Source: Firmicutes bacterium CAG:646 (GTDB lineage Bacteria > Bacillota > Clostridia > Lachnospirales > Lachnospiraceae). From it: a stretch of 20,208 bases of DNA. Of this stretch, positions 8,616 through 16,409 are shown one piece after another. Both the position numbers and the translations under genes were made by a program. The DNA lies in contig HF995358.1 in assembly GCA_000432335.1 (NCBI GenBank), positions 7,456-27,663 of the forward strand, in the 5' to 3' direction. The notes beneath the pieces were generated by a model. That model made no database searches. It had not been told where the DNA came from and worked only from the letters and a program-made list of their open reading frames with translations. How positions within the stretch are numbered: the stretch's first letter is position 1; each line of letters begins with the position of its first letter.

Positions 8616-9800
8616 TCAAATCTTTTCGTGATTGCGGAATCGGATGAGTACTTTCTGGATTCTCTCTACCGGATTCAAAAGCTTACTGATGGAATCGTCG
8701 TGGTTCAAGGTATCGATGATAAGCGCAATATATTTACTCATATCACAGTTTACATAATACGGACGCTGCAGAAGCTCCGGGGTCTGATAGATCAGGTTGG
8801 TAGTCAGGATACGGTCAAACATACCTTCTTCGAATCCTTTATCAAATTTGGAAAGACCATTTGTGAAAAGTCCGAAAGTAGCGCACATGAAGATTTTTCT
8901 TGCTCCCCGGGCTTTCAGAAGCTGAGCAACTTCCAGCATACTGTCACCGGAGGAAATCATATCATCAATAATGATCATATCTTTACCTTTTACATCAGTG
9001 CCAAGGAATTCATGAGCGACAATCGGGTTCCGTCCGTCTACGATGGTAGAATAATCCCGGCGTTTATAGAACATACCCATATCTACTCCCAGGTTATTTG
9101 CAAGATAGATAGCTCTTCCCATGCCGCCTTCATCTGGACTGATGACCATCAGGTGGTCTTTGTCAATCTGGAGATCCGGCTGATTTCTCAGAAGATTCTT
9201 AATAAACTGATAGGAAGGCTGTACTGTTTCAAAACCGTGAAGCGGAATAGCGTTCTGGATACGGGGATCGTGAGCGTCGAAGGTGATGATATTTTCCACA
9301 CCCATATTTACCAGTTCCTGCAAAGCCAGAGCGCAGTCCAGAGATTCCCGTCCGGTACGTCGGTGCTGGCGGCTTTCGTAAAGGAATGGCATGATTACGG
9401 TGATACGGCGGGCTTTCCCAGCCACAGCGGCGATAATACGCTTCAGATTCTGGAAATGATCATCAGGAGACATATGGTTTACCTGACCGCTGAGGGAGTA
9501 GGTGAGACTGTAATTACATACGTCTACCAGAATGTACAGATCGTCTCCGCGAACAGATTCCAGAATAATGCCCTTCGCTTCTCCGGAACCGAAACGCGGC
9601 AGCTCTGATTTAACCAGATAAGTGTCTCTTTCGTAGCCTTCAAAGGCAATCGCAGAGTGCTGCTGCGTTAATTTGCCTTTGCGCCACTGTACGAGATAGT
9701 TGTCCACTTTGGCGCCCAGTTCAGCACAGCTGTAGGGAGAGAGAATACCCAGACGTCCGACGGGGAGTTTTTGTAAATCTTTTGTGTCTTTATGAGTCAT
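8616..9800 (-). CDS. prs: Ribose-phosphate pyrophosphokinase (divergent, long form)
   Basis: Makes PRPP from ribose 5-phosphate and ATP, the precursor for purines, pyrimidines, NAD, His and Trp. Family motifs: MPFLYESRQHRRTGRE (~137-151, ATP/flexible loop), TFDAHDPRIQNAIP with His177, the catalytic KRR at 246-248, and the PRPP-binding loop IIIDDMISSGDSM (276-288). At 394 residues it is about 80 longer than a usual bacterial Prs (about 315). The extra length is an N-terminal extension and inserts around 200-215 and 315-325, and several classic residues are altered, so regulation may differ. ATG 9800 has AGGAGG at 9809-9814. Only one base separates it from the helicase-loader stop, making it the third gene of the dnaD operon. 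Catalytic function is well supported; allosteric behaviour is unknown. Confidence 0.92.
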   Translation of the reverse strand: MTHKDTKDLQKLPVGRLGILSPYSCAELGAKVDNYLVQWRKGKLTQQHSAIAFEGYERDTYLVKSELPRFGSGEAKGIILESVRGDDLYILVDVCNYSLTYSLSGQVNHMSPDDHFQNLKRIIAAVAGKARRITVIMPFLYESRQHRRTGRESLDCALALQELVNMGVENIITFDAHDPRIQNAIPLHGFETVQPSYQFIKNLLRNQPDLQIDKDHLMVISPDEGGMGRAIYLANNLGVDMGMFYKRRDYSTIVDGRNPIVAHEFLGTDVKGKDMIIIDDMISSGDSMLEVAQLLKARGARKIFMCATFGLFTNGLSKFDKGFEEGMFDRILTTNLIYQTPELLQRPYYVNCDMSKYIALIIDTLNHDDSISKLLNPVERIQKVLIRFRNHEKI

Positions 9801-9801
9801 A

Positions 9802-10791
9802 TTAGTGTCCTCCTAATAATTTTTTCTGAATACGGATATCGTTGCCTATCAGTTTGATCATCGTATAATTGCTGGAAACTCTGGAAAAAACCCTTTCAGA
9901 ATAGCGCTCCATAAAATTTCCCAGCGAAAGATTGGTGGAGATGATCGTGGATTTTTTTCTCAGGATTCTTTCGTTAATACAAAGGAAAAACTGAGAAGCC
10001 ACAAAACGGTTGGTGAGTTCTGTTCCCAGATCGTCGATAATGAGAAGATCACAGTCCAGAATATAATCATTTTTTCCCTGAGACTCTTCCGAATTAGAAA
10101 ATGTCTTTTCGGCAAGCGCATCAAAGAGATCAAAAGCGGAATAGTAAATTACGCTGTGGGTGGTATCCAGAAGCTCTTTTGCCACGCAGCAGGATAAAAA
10201 GGTTTTTCCCACGCCGGTATCTCCGTACAAAAAAAGATTCTGAAAGGTATGATCAAAATCCCGGACAAAATCCTGGGTCTGCTGGAGAGCTTTTGCTGCT
10301 GTTTCCCGGGCAGTCATTCCCGTAGCTTCGTTGGTGAGATCATTGGAATAGTAATCCAGTGAAAAATTTTTGAAACTTGTAGTATTTAATAATTCCCGAA
10401 TATTGGACTGGGTATACAGATGTTCGCTGATTGCTTTTTTGAAACAGATACACTTTTCATTTTCCACATAACCGGTGTCATGGCAGAGCGGACAGGCGTA
10501 CTGCATTTTCAGGTAATCAGCCGGAAATCCGTGAGAGAGAAGCAAAACCTGTCGTTCTTCGGAAAGCTGCTGAATCGTTTCTGCCAGATCAAAATCCTGC
10601 CCTTCGCTCTCTCCCAGAAGAAGGCGGGCTTTTTTCATACTCAGAGAAGCGATCTCCCGGTCAATTTCGGCAAGTCGGGGAATTTTAGCGTAAGCTTTAG
10701 CGATTCGTTCATCCTGATCATGCTTGTTGCGAAGCTGTAATTTCTGATAATAACGCATGAGCGCGTCGTATTGGCTGTTTCGCAGTGACAC
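9802..10791 (-). CDS. dnaC: Replicative helicase loader, DnaI/DnaC-type AAA+ ATPase
   Basis: AAA+ ATPase expected to load the replicative helicase on DNA during initiation and restart; 329 residues. The N-terminal part is helical (1-95). A four-Cys zinc module follows: Cys100, Cys103, Cys114 and Cys116 (CPLCHDTGYVENEKCIC), like the zinc domain of B. subtilis DnaI. Walker A is GDTGVGKT (190-197), Walker B LLIIDD (249-254), sensor STN near 285, and a probable arginine finger at Arg304 (RVFSRVSSNY). The start is GTG at 10791, not ATG; it is chosen because AGGAGG (10798-10803) sits 6 bases upstream and overlaps the region just before the dnaD stop. An IstB transposition helper is the alternative, but the zinc module and dnaD neighbour favour the loader. 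The symbol follows clostridial naming; dnaI would be equally valid. Confidence 0.9.
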   Translation of the reverse strand: MSLRNSQYDALMRYYQKLQLRNKHDQDERIAKAYAKIPRLAEIDREIASLSMKKARLLLGESEGQDFDLAETIQQLSEERQVLLLSHGFPADYLKMQYACPLCHDTGYVENEKCICFKKAISEHLYTQSNIRELLNTTSFKNFSLDYYSNDLTNEATGMTARETAAKALQQTQDFVRDFDHTFQNLFLYGDTGVGKTFLSCCVAKELLDTTHSVIYYSAFDLFDALAEKTFSNSEESQGKNDYILDCDLLIIDDLGTELTNRFVASQFFLCINERILRKKSTIISTNLSLGNFMERYSERVFSRVSSNYTMIKLIGNDIRIQKKLLGGH

Positions 10792-10803
10792 GGTGTACCT
10801 CCT

Positions 10804-11919
10804 TTATTTTAGAAGCTGATTTTCCAGTTCGGCATAATTATAATCCCGCTGCTGGAAATTGTTGAAATTATTAGAGGAAGAGGCGGTTTTTCTGGAATTT
10901 TGGGCTTCGCGGTCAGCTTGCAGCTGGCGATGAAGCGTGTCCAGAGCCTGAATATCCGTTAAATGGCGCACCCCTTTTTCTTTCCAACCGGCCAGAATCT
11001 TATCTGCATATCGAAAATTCGCTTTTCCGGTAGCGGCAATGGTGCGGGCACAGGCTTCGGTGAGGATATCCATAGAAAAACCATAATCTTTCATCCAGTG
11101 GTTAATTGTATTTACCTCAGAAGGCACAGGATTTCGATTGGAGATACCGAAGGCTTTCAGGATCGTAAAATAATTCCGATGGTATGTAGTGGTTTCCTGC
11201 TTTGCTTTTGTTACGGTATCAATTCCATTTTCGTACCAGCTGAAAGCTACTTTCTTAATGTAATGGATATCTCCGCTTCCTTTGGATACACAGTATTCGA
11301 TCAGATAGTCAATGAGATCTACAGAAAAATGCAAACCTTCATAAATATAGAGCAGTTCATCCGTAACAGTCCGGGAAAGCGTGGTTCCCAGATATTGTTC
11401 GGCGATAAAAAGCATCTGCCGTACTTCTTCATTTTCCTTCAGTTCCCGGAGACGGTCGGCGCTGGGCTTCGATACTTTTTCGGGAGAAGCGGCTTCGCTG
11501 TCAGGGGCAGAAGCAGGCGAAGGCTCCAGAGCAGGAGCGGCTTCCGGCATAGAAGGAGAGACAGTCTCTTTTTTAGGGACGGAAACAGCAGGCGAACGTT
11601 CTGCCAGAGGAACAGATGCGCCCACCGGAATCATGGGCTCCAGAAAATCAATGGAGGTTTGACTGTTCTTTCCGGAGAGAACCAGGAGCTTCTGGCTTTC
11701 CCAGTAACGCAGCGTACGCAAAATATCAGTTTCCGTACAGTTGAAAACATCTGCTATAGACGCCAGATCCAGATGGGTCTGTCCACCCTTCAGACAGCGC
11801 AGCAGATAAAGATAGATCTTAACAAATTCCCCATTGGACTGGGGCATGTAGTAATCAATAAAAATGTTTGAGATTATGGTAACTCCGCTGGAGCTTCCGT
11901 TGTGTAAAGATAATTGCAT
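10804..11919 (-). CDS. dnaD: DnaD-family primosome protein with two DnaD domains
   Basis: Primosome component that remodels origin DNA and helps recruit the helicase loader and helicase; 371 residues. Residues 1-95 are a winged-helix N-terminal domain (NGEFVKIYLYLLRC, IADVFNCTETDILRTLRYWE). Residues ~100-150 are a low-complexity Pro/Ala/Ser/Glu linker. Two DnaD C-terminal (DDBH2) domains follow, each with the signature Tyr-hydrophobic-Trp motif: HYIKKVAFSW (219-228) and RYADKILAGW (303-312). The tail ends QQRDYNYAELENQLL, a pattern typical of the clostridial family. The two-domain layout resembles B. subtilis DnaB/phage-type DnaD proteins more than single-domain DnaD. ATG 11919 has AGCAGGTG just upstream (11924-11931). 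It heads the dnaD-dnaC-prs operon, and a DnaA-box cluster lies upstream. Confidence 0.9.
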   Translation of the reverse strand: MQLSLHNGSSSGVTIISNIFIDYYMPQSNGEFVKIYLYLLRCLKGGQTHLDLASIADVFNCTETDILRTLRYWESQKLLVLSGKNSQTSIDFLEPMIPVGASVPLAERSPAVSVPKKETVSPSMPEAAPALEPSPASAPDSEAASPEKVSKPSADRLRELKENEEVRQMLFIAEQYLGTTLSRTVTDELLYIYEGLHFSVDLIDYLIEYCVSKGSGDIHYIKKVAFSWYENGIDTVTKAKQETTTYHRNYFTILKAFGISNRNPVPSEVNTINHWMKDYGFSMDILTEACARTIAATGKANFRYADKILAGWKEKGVRHLTDIQALDTLHRQLQADREAQNSRKTASSSNNFNNFQQRDYNYAELENQLLK

Positions 11920-11958
11920 GATACACCTGCTTTTTTGATTAAGAAATTTACTGTGCTC

Positions 11959-11986
11959 ATTATAGCATATCCAAAAAAGAAAGCAA
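11959..11986 (-). promoter_or_regulatory. Extended -10 promoter of the dnaD-dnaC-prs operon
   Basis: On the minus strand, TTGCTT (11986-11981), a 16-base spacer ending in TGC, then TATAAT (11964-11959). The TGn before the -10 makes it an extended -10 promoter, compensating for a weak -35. The start site should be near 11952, about 33 nt before the dnaD ATG. Confidence 0.7.
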
Positions 11987-12064
11987 ATAGGGATTTTCCG
12001 GGAAGAGCAAAGGGGAAAAGTATTACGAAAAATGTGGACAATGTGGACAATGTGGAGGATAAAT

Positions 12065-12152
12065 TTTACATAAAATCTTTGTAAACCAAATCTTGTCGAT
12101 ATATGGGGAAAAAACGCGTATTATGAAAGAAAAGAGGAAAATTTTATGTAAA
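12065..12152. repeat. 12-bp inverted repeat pair in dnaD-murC gap
   Basis: TTTACATAAAAT (12065-12076) and its exact complement ATTTTATGTAAA (12141-12152), separated by 64 bases. It brackets the AT-rich stretch between the two DnaA-box arrays. It could be a regulator site, part of an unwinding region or a loop-forming structure; no protein can be named. Confidence 0.5.
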
Positions 12153-12162
12153 CAGGTTTATG

Positions 12163-12213
12163 CACAAAAAAATCCACACGTTTTTTCACAAATAATGTGT
12201 ATAAACGTGTGGA
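12163..12213 (-). terminator. Intrinsic terminator of murC
   Basis: Read on the minus strand, an 18-bp stem runs 12213-12196 against 12190-12173 with two A-A mismatches and loop TTATT, including an 11-bp perfect base (TCCACACGTTT / AAACGTGTGGA). Seven T residues (12172-12166) follow. It lies 14 bases past the murC stop. The stem overlaps one of the perfect DnaA boxes. Confidence 0.8.
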
Positions 12214-12226
12214 TAATGTGGATAAC

Positions 12227-13606
12227 TTATTTTCCCAGAAGGTTTTCGCCTATTTTTACCACGTCTCCGGCGCCCATAGTTATCAACAAATCGCCGGGGA
12301 TACAATTTTCTAATAAATAATTTTCAATTTCGTCAAAGGTAGGAAAATACTCGCAGGGAGTTCCCAATTTCAGGATGCATTCCTGAAGATCTCGGGAAGA
12401 GATTCCGATCGTATTTTTCTCACGGGCAGCGTAGATGTCGGCAAGAACTACATGATCCGCCATGGTCAGAGCTTCTGCAAAATCATGTAGCAGAGCCTTG
12501 GTGCGAGTATAAGTATGAGGCTGGAATACGCACCAGGTTTTCTTGTGAGGATATTTTTTCGCTGCGGTGAGAGTGGCTTTGATCTCGGTGGGATGGTGTG
12601 CGTAATCGTCTATGATCGTCACGTCGCCAATCTTTCCTTTGTACTGGAATCGCCGGTCCGTTCCCGTAAACTGTAAAATTCCTTTTTGAATATCTTCCAG
12701 ATTCATATTTAACTTGATTCCCAGAGCGATAACAGCCAAAGCGTTGGATACATTGTGGATTCCCGGTACGCTGAGAGAGAACTGTCCGATGACCTTTCCA
12801 TTTCTTTTACAGACAAAAGAGGGATGTCCTAGTTCGTTATATGTGATATCTTCTGCCTGATACTGGGCGGAAGATTTCAGTCCATATGTAATGACTTCAC
12901 AGGGCAGATCACGGATGATTTCTTCATAAGAAGGCGTGTCGCTGTTGATGATTAAAGTTCCGTCTGCGGGAAGCTTTTGGGCAAACAAGCGGAAAGAATG
13001 GCGGATATCATCGATATCCTTGAAAAAATCAAGATGATCTGCATCGATATTTAAAATGATGCTGATCTTAGGGAAAAAGCTCAGGAAACTGTTGGTATAT
13101 TCACAGGCTTCCGTGATGAAAGTTTCGGAATTTCCTACCCGGAGATTTCCTCCGATGGCAGGAAGAATACCGCCTACGGTGATGGTGGGATCAAAATTTC
13201 CTTCCATCAGGATATGGGAAGCCATGGAAGTCGTAGTTGTTTTTCCGTGAGTTCCGGCTACTGCAATGGGAGTCTGATAATTTTTCATGATCTGTCCCAG
13301 CAGATCTGCTCGGGTCATGGTTGGAATACCTTTTTCTACGGCGCAGGAAAACTCCGGGTTGTCCGGGTGAATGGCAGCGGTATAAACCACCAGATCAATG
13401 CCTTCTATAATATTAGAAGCCCGCTGACCATAAAAAATCTGAGCGCCTTTGGCTGTAAGGTGATCGGTGAGGGGGCTTTCTTTGGAATCAGAGCCGGAAA
13501 CCGTGAAACCTTCCTGAAGAAGAATTTCAGCCAGACCGCTCATACTGATACCGCCGATACCGATAAAGTGAATGTGGATTGGTTTATTAAAATTAATGGT
13601 ATACAT
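12227..13606 (-). CDS. murC: UDP-N-acetylmuramate--L-alanine ligase
   Basis: First Mur ligase of peptidoglycan synthesis: joins L-Ala to UDP-MurNAc using ATP, in the cytosol. The 459 residues are normal. The N-terminal nucleotide-sugar domain starts HFIGIGGISMSGLAEIL (13-29). The ATP loop is AGTHGKTTTT (117-126), DADHLDFF is near 188-195, and DDYAHHPTEI (333-342) is the MurC-specific motif that separates it from MurD/E/F. ATG 13606 is supported by GAGGAG just upstream in the leader. It is transcribed alone, from its own promoter to its own terminator. The stop codon is one base from the tandem perfect DnaA boxes. Reading is secure. Confidence 0.98.
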   Translation of the reverse strand: MYTINFNKPIHIHFIGIGGISMSGLAEILLQEGFTVSGSDSKESPLTDHLTAKGAQIFYGQRASNIIEGIDLVVYTAAIHPDNPEFSCAVEKGIPTMTRADLLGQIMKNYQTPIAVAGTHGKTTTTSMASHILMEGNFDPTITVGGILPAIGGNLRVGNSETFITEACEYTNSFLSFFPKISIILNIDADHLDFFKDIDDIRHSFRLFAQKLPADGTLIINSDTPSYEEIIRDLPCEVITYGLKSSAQYQAEDITYNELGHPSFVCKRNGKVIGQFSLSVPGIHNVSNALAVIALGIKLNMNLEDIQKGILQFTGTDRRFQYKGKIGDVTIIDDYAHHPTEIKATLTAAKKYPHKKTWCVFQPHTYTRTKALLHDFAEALTMADHVVLADIYAAREKNTIGISSRDLQECILKLGTPCEYFPTFDEIENYLLENCIPGDLLITMGAGDVVKIGENLLGK

Positions 13607-13646
13607 AAAAATCTGCTCCTCAATATCGTATTATTATCACAACTTT

Positions 13647-13675
13647 ATTATATTCCGAAAAGGACAAAATGAAAA
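13647..13675 (-). promoter_or_regulatory. Sigma-A promoter of murC
   Basis: On the minus strand, TTTTCA (13675-13670), a 17-base spacer and TATAAT (13652-13647). The start site should be near 13640, leaving a ~35-nt leader with GAGGAG before the murC ATG. Confidence 0.65.
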
Positions 13676-13870
13676 GGATTTTTTGGGAATCTCTATGGAG
13701 GAAGAGGAGGAGAGAATTAGAAAATGTGCTGAAAAACGGGAAGAAAACAGGAGGAGGAAAAAGGGAAAAGCAAAAAAAATGTTGTCGGATATTGGGGGTG
13801 AAAGAAGAATTCTAAGAAAATAGAAAGAAAAAATGCGAAAAAAGCCAGATTGAAGTTGTATAAATGTGAT
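13676..13870. other. Purine-rich divergent intergenic stretch, no gene supported
   Basis: Between the murC and glgC promoters the plus strand is overwhelmingly A and G, with runs such as GGAGGAAGAGGAGGAGAGAA and GGAGGAGGAAAAAGGG. A short frame from the ATG at 13695 encodes only Glu, Arg and Lys-rich sequence, with no ribosome site at the right distance, and is judged non-coding. No hairpin or known RNA family was recognised. Confidence 0.6.
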
Positions 13871-13909
13871 AAAAAGATGAAAATTTATGATAAAGATATG
13901 TAAAAGATG

Positions 13910-13938
13910 TTCACTATTCTTGAGAAGTATGTTATAAT
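13910..13938 (+). promoter_or_regulatory. Sigma-A promoter of glgC-glgD
   Basis: TTCACT (13910-13915), a 17-base spacer and TATAAT (13933-13938). The start site should be near 13945, about 24 nt before the glgC ATG at 13969. Confidence 0.75.
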
Positions 13939-13968
13939 TTTTAATCATATATGACAAGAGGTGATAGC

Positions 13969-15240
13969 ATGATTAAGAAAGAAATGATTGCGATGCTATT
14001 AGCAGGTGGACAGGGAAGCCGTTTGGGCGTCCTCACTGAGAAGGTGGCGAAGCCGGCAGTAGCATTCGGTGGAAAGTATCGGATTATCGATTTTCCTCTG
14101 AGTAACTGTATTAATTCGGGAATTGACACGGTGGGCGTTTTGACTCAGTATCAGCCCCTGCGTCTGAATACTCATATCGGAATTGGTATTCCGTGGGATT
14201 TGGACAGAAATGTGGGCGGTGTTACCGTACTTCCCCCCTATGAAAAAAGCGGTAACAGCGACTGGTATACGGGTACAGCGAACGCTATTTTCCAGAATAT
14301 GGCGTATATGGAAACGTATAATCCAGATTATGTATTGATCCTTTCGGGAGATCATATTTATAAGATGGATTACGAAGTTATGCTGGATTACCATAAGGCA
14401 AATAAGGCAGACGTGACCATCGCCTGTATGCCGGTTCCGATTGAAGAGGCAAGCCGTTTTGGCGTTATGATCACCGACGGTAATGGACGGATCACAGAGT
14501 TTGAAGAAAAACCGGAGCATCCGCGGAGCAATTTGGCTTCTATGGGTATTTATATTTTCTCCTGGCCGGCACTGAAAGAATCTTTGCTGGCGCTGAAAGA
14601 TCAGCCAAACTGTGATTTCGGTAAACATATTTTGCCTTATTGCAGAGATAACGGAAAAGCTCTGTATGCGTATGAATTTAATGGCTACTGGAAAGATGTA
14701 GGAACCCTTGGGTCTTATTGGGAAGCCAATATGGAACTCATTGACATTATTCCAGAATTTAACCTGTATGAAGAGTTCTGGAAGATTTACACCAAAGGGG
14801 ATATTATCAGACCCCAGTATATAGCAAGCGAAGCCACCATTGACCGCAGTATTATCAGTGACGGTGCTGAGATTTATGGTGAAGTACATAATTCAGTTAT
14901 TGGCGCAGGTGTTACGGTGAAGAAGGGAGCGGTGATCCACGATTCCATCATTATGAAGGAAACGGTGATCGGAGAAAATGCTCACATTGATAAGTCAATT
15001 ATCGCAGAGAACGTTATTGTGGGTGACAATGTGGTGATGGGCGTGGGAGAAGAAGCCCCGAACGTATTGAAACCGGCGGTTTATGGTTTTGGTCTTGTTA
15101 CGATCGCGGAAAATACAGTGATTCCGTCCAATGTGAAAATTGGAAAAAATACAGCCATCAGCGGCGAGACTACACTGGAAGATTATCCGGATGGAGAACT
15201 TGTCAGCGGCAGCGCTATTGTAAAGAAGGACGGTGAATAG
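13969..15240 (+). CDS. glgC: Glucose-1-phosphate adenylyltransferase, catalytic subunit
   Basis: Makes ADP-glucose from glucose 1-phosphate and ATP, the committed step of bacterial glycogen synthesis; 423 residues. The N-terminal nucleotidyltransferase has LLAGGQGSRLG (10-20), KYRIIDFPLSN (36-46), VGGVTVLPP (82-90), and SGDHIYKMDY (126-135) with the metal-binding Asp. FEEKP and KDVGT complete the sugar-phosphate site. The last ~140 residues form a left-handed beta helix (hexapeptide repeats such as IIAENVIVGDNVVMG). An in-frame ATG at 13951 lies 18 bases upstream, but ATG 13969 is preferred because AAGAGGTGA (13955-13963) is at ideal spacing and MIKKEMIAML is the typical start. Only one base separates it from glgD, with which it probably forms a heterotetramer. 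Confidence 0.95.
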   Translation: MIKKEMIAMLLAGGQGSRLGVLTEKVAKPAVAFGGKYRIIDFPLSNCINSGIDTVGVLTQYQPLRLNTHIGIGIPWDLDRNVGGVTVLPPYEKSGNSDWYTGTANAIFQNMAYMETYNPDYVLILSGDHIYKMDYEVMLDYHKANKADVTIACMPVPIEEASRFGVMITDGNGRITEFEEKPEHPRSNLASMGIYIFSWPALKESLLALKDQPNCDFGKHILPYCRDNGKALYAYEFNGYWKDVGTLGSYWEANMELIDIIPEFNLYEEFWKIYTKGDIIRPQYIASEATIDRSIISDGAEIYGEVHNSVIGAGVTVKKGAVIHDSIIMKETVIGENAHIDKSIIAENVIVGDNVVMGVGEEAPNVLKPAVYGFGLVTIAENTVIPSNVKIGKNTAISGETTLEDYPDGELVSGSAIVKKDGE

Positions 15241-15241
15241 A

Positions 15242-16360
15242 ATGAGAGCATTGGGAATTATTTTAGCTGGCGGCAATAACAACAAAATGAGAGAATTATC
15301 ACATAAAAGAGCTATCGCAGCCATGCCTGTTGCAGGAAGCTTCAGAAGTATCGACTTTGCTTTGAGCAACATGGCCAACTCTCATATTTCAAAAGTCGCT
15401 GTCTTGACACAGTATAACGCAAGATCTCTGAATGAGCATCTGAGTTCATCCAAATGGTGGGATTTCGGAAGAAAACAGGGAGGGCTTTTCATTTTCACTC
15501 CTACGATCACTCCGGATAACAGTTTCTGGTATCAGGGAACAGCGGATGCGATCTATCAGAATCTTGACTTTTTGAAGAAAAGTCATGAGCCGTATGTGGT
15601 GATCGCTTCTGGCGATGGCGTTTACAAACTGGATTATAATAAAGTTCTGGAATACCATATTGCAAAACGGGCAGACGTGACTATTGTTTGCAAGGATATG
15701 GAAGAAGGAGAAGAGGTTACCCGGTTTGGAGTCTTGAAAATGAATGAGGATCACCGCATTGAAGAGTTTGAAGAAAAGCCTATGGTTTCCACCTCTCATA
15801 CGGTGTCTACGGGTATTTATGTGATCCGCCGCCGCCAGCTGATTGAAATGATCGAGCGGTGTGCGCAGGAAGACCGTCATGATTTTGTAAAGGACATTTT
15901 GATTCGTTATAAGAATCTGAAAAGAATTTATGGTTACAAGATTGACGAATACTGGAGCAATATTTCTACTGTAGAGTCTTATTACAAGACAAATATGGAT
16001 TTTCTGAAACCGGAAGTTCGGGATTATTTCTTCCATCAGTATCCGTCCATCCAGTCTAAGATCGATGATCTGCCTCCGGCAAAATACAATCCGGGAAGCG
16101 AGGTTAAGAACAGCCTTGTAGCCAGCGGATGTATCATTAACGGTCAGGTAGAAAATTCTATCCTGTTTAAGAAAGTCTATGTGGGTAATAATTGTGTGAT
16201 TAAAAATTCCATCATTCTGAATGATGTATATCTGGGAGACAATACTCATATAGAGAACTGCATCGTAGAAAGCCGTGATACCATTCGAGCAAATTCCTAT
16301 CACTGCGGTGAGGATGAGATCAAAGTGGTCGTTGAGAAAAATGAGCGTTATGCTCTCTAA
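15242..16360 (+). CDS. glgD: GlgD, non-catalytic/regulatory ADP-glucose pyrophosphorylase-like subunit
   Basis: Paralogue of GlgC, 372 residues, known in Firmicutes as a partner that modulates GlgC activity. The same fold is visible, but key sites differ: the loop GGNNNKM replaces GGxGxRL, and SGDGVYKLD (123-131) replaces SGDHIYKMD, so weak or no catalysis of its own is expected. The C-terminal hexapeptide region is shorter than in GlgC. ATG 15242 is chosen over the in-frame GTG at 15233, because MRALGIILAGGNNNKM is the usual start and AAGGA (15226-15230) is too close to the GTG. The start is one base after the glgC stop, so translation is coupled. No glycogen synthase gene lies in the window. 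Confidence 0.93.
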   Translation: MRALGIILAGGNNNKMRELSHKRAIAAMPVAGSFRSIDFALSNMANSHISKVAVLTQYNARSLNEHLSSSKWWDFGRKQGGLFIFTPTITPDNSFWYQGTADAIYQNLDFLKKSHEPYVVIASGDGVYKLDYNKVLEYHIAKRADVTIVCKDMEEGEEVTRFGVLKMNEDHRIEEFEEKPMVSTSHTVSTGIYVIRRRQLIEMIERCAQEDRHDFVKDILIRYKNLKRIYGYKIDEYWSNISTVESYYKTNMDFLKPEVRDYFFHQYPSIQSKIDDLPPAKYNPGSEVKNSLVASGCIINGQVENSILFKKVYVGNNCVIKNSIILNDVYLGDNTHIENCIVESRDTIRANSYHCGEDEIKVVVEKNERYAL

Positions 16361-16409
16361 TGCCGACACCAGGTTACTTTAAAGGAAGGCATATGAAAGG
16401 GGCAATATT

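Larger units (their letters stand above)
12033..12225. promoter_or_regulatory. DnaA-box-like cluster upstream of dnaD
   Basis: Two perfect boxes, TGTGGATAA (TTATCCACA on the minus strand), lie head to tail with no gap at 12208-12216 and 12217-12225. TTATGCACA (12158-12166), TTTTTCACA (12182-12190) and TGTGTATAA (12196-12204) also fit the relaxed TTWTNCACA consensus. A second tandem array in exact 9-base register runs TGTGGACAA (12033-12041), TGTGGACAA (12042-12050), TGTGGAGGA (12051-12059); the first two are one mismatch from the perfect box. Between them the DNA is AT-rich. Some hits at 12173-12213 belong to both arms of the murC terminator, so they are not all independent. DnaA binding is inference. 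Confidence 0.6.

Noticed and set aside
8628..9608. Long open frame on the plus strand opposite prs (326 codons)
   Set aside because: It is fully antisense to a well-supported PRPP synthetase, has no ribosome site, and its translation has no recognisable domain.
9802..10791. IstB-like transposon helper instead of a helicase loader
   Set aside because: No transposase (IstA) partner or inverted ends; the four-Cys zinc module and adjacent dnaD fit a DnaI-type loader.
12033..12225. Calling this the chromosomal origin
   Set aside because: No dnaA, dnaN or rpmH is nearby and the genes on both sides do not diverge cleanly from it; kept only as an alternative to test.
13572..13823. 83-codon plus-strand frame between murC and glgC, ending in a Glu/Arg/Lys-rich tail
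   Set aside because: It begins inside murC antisense, lacks a ribosome site, and the charged tail simply reflects the purine-rich DNA.
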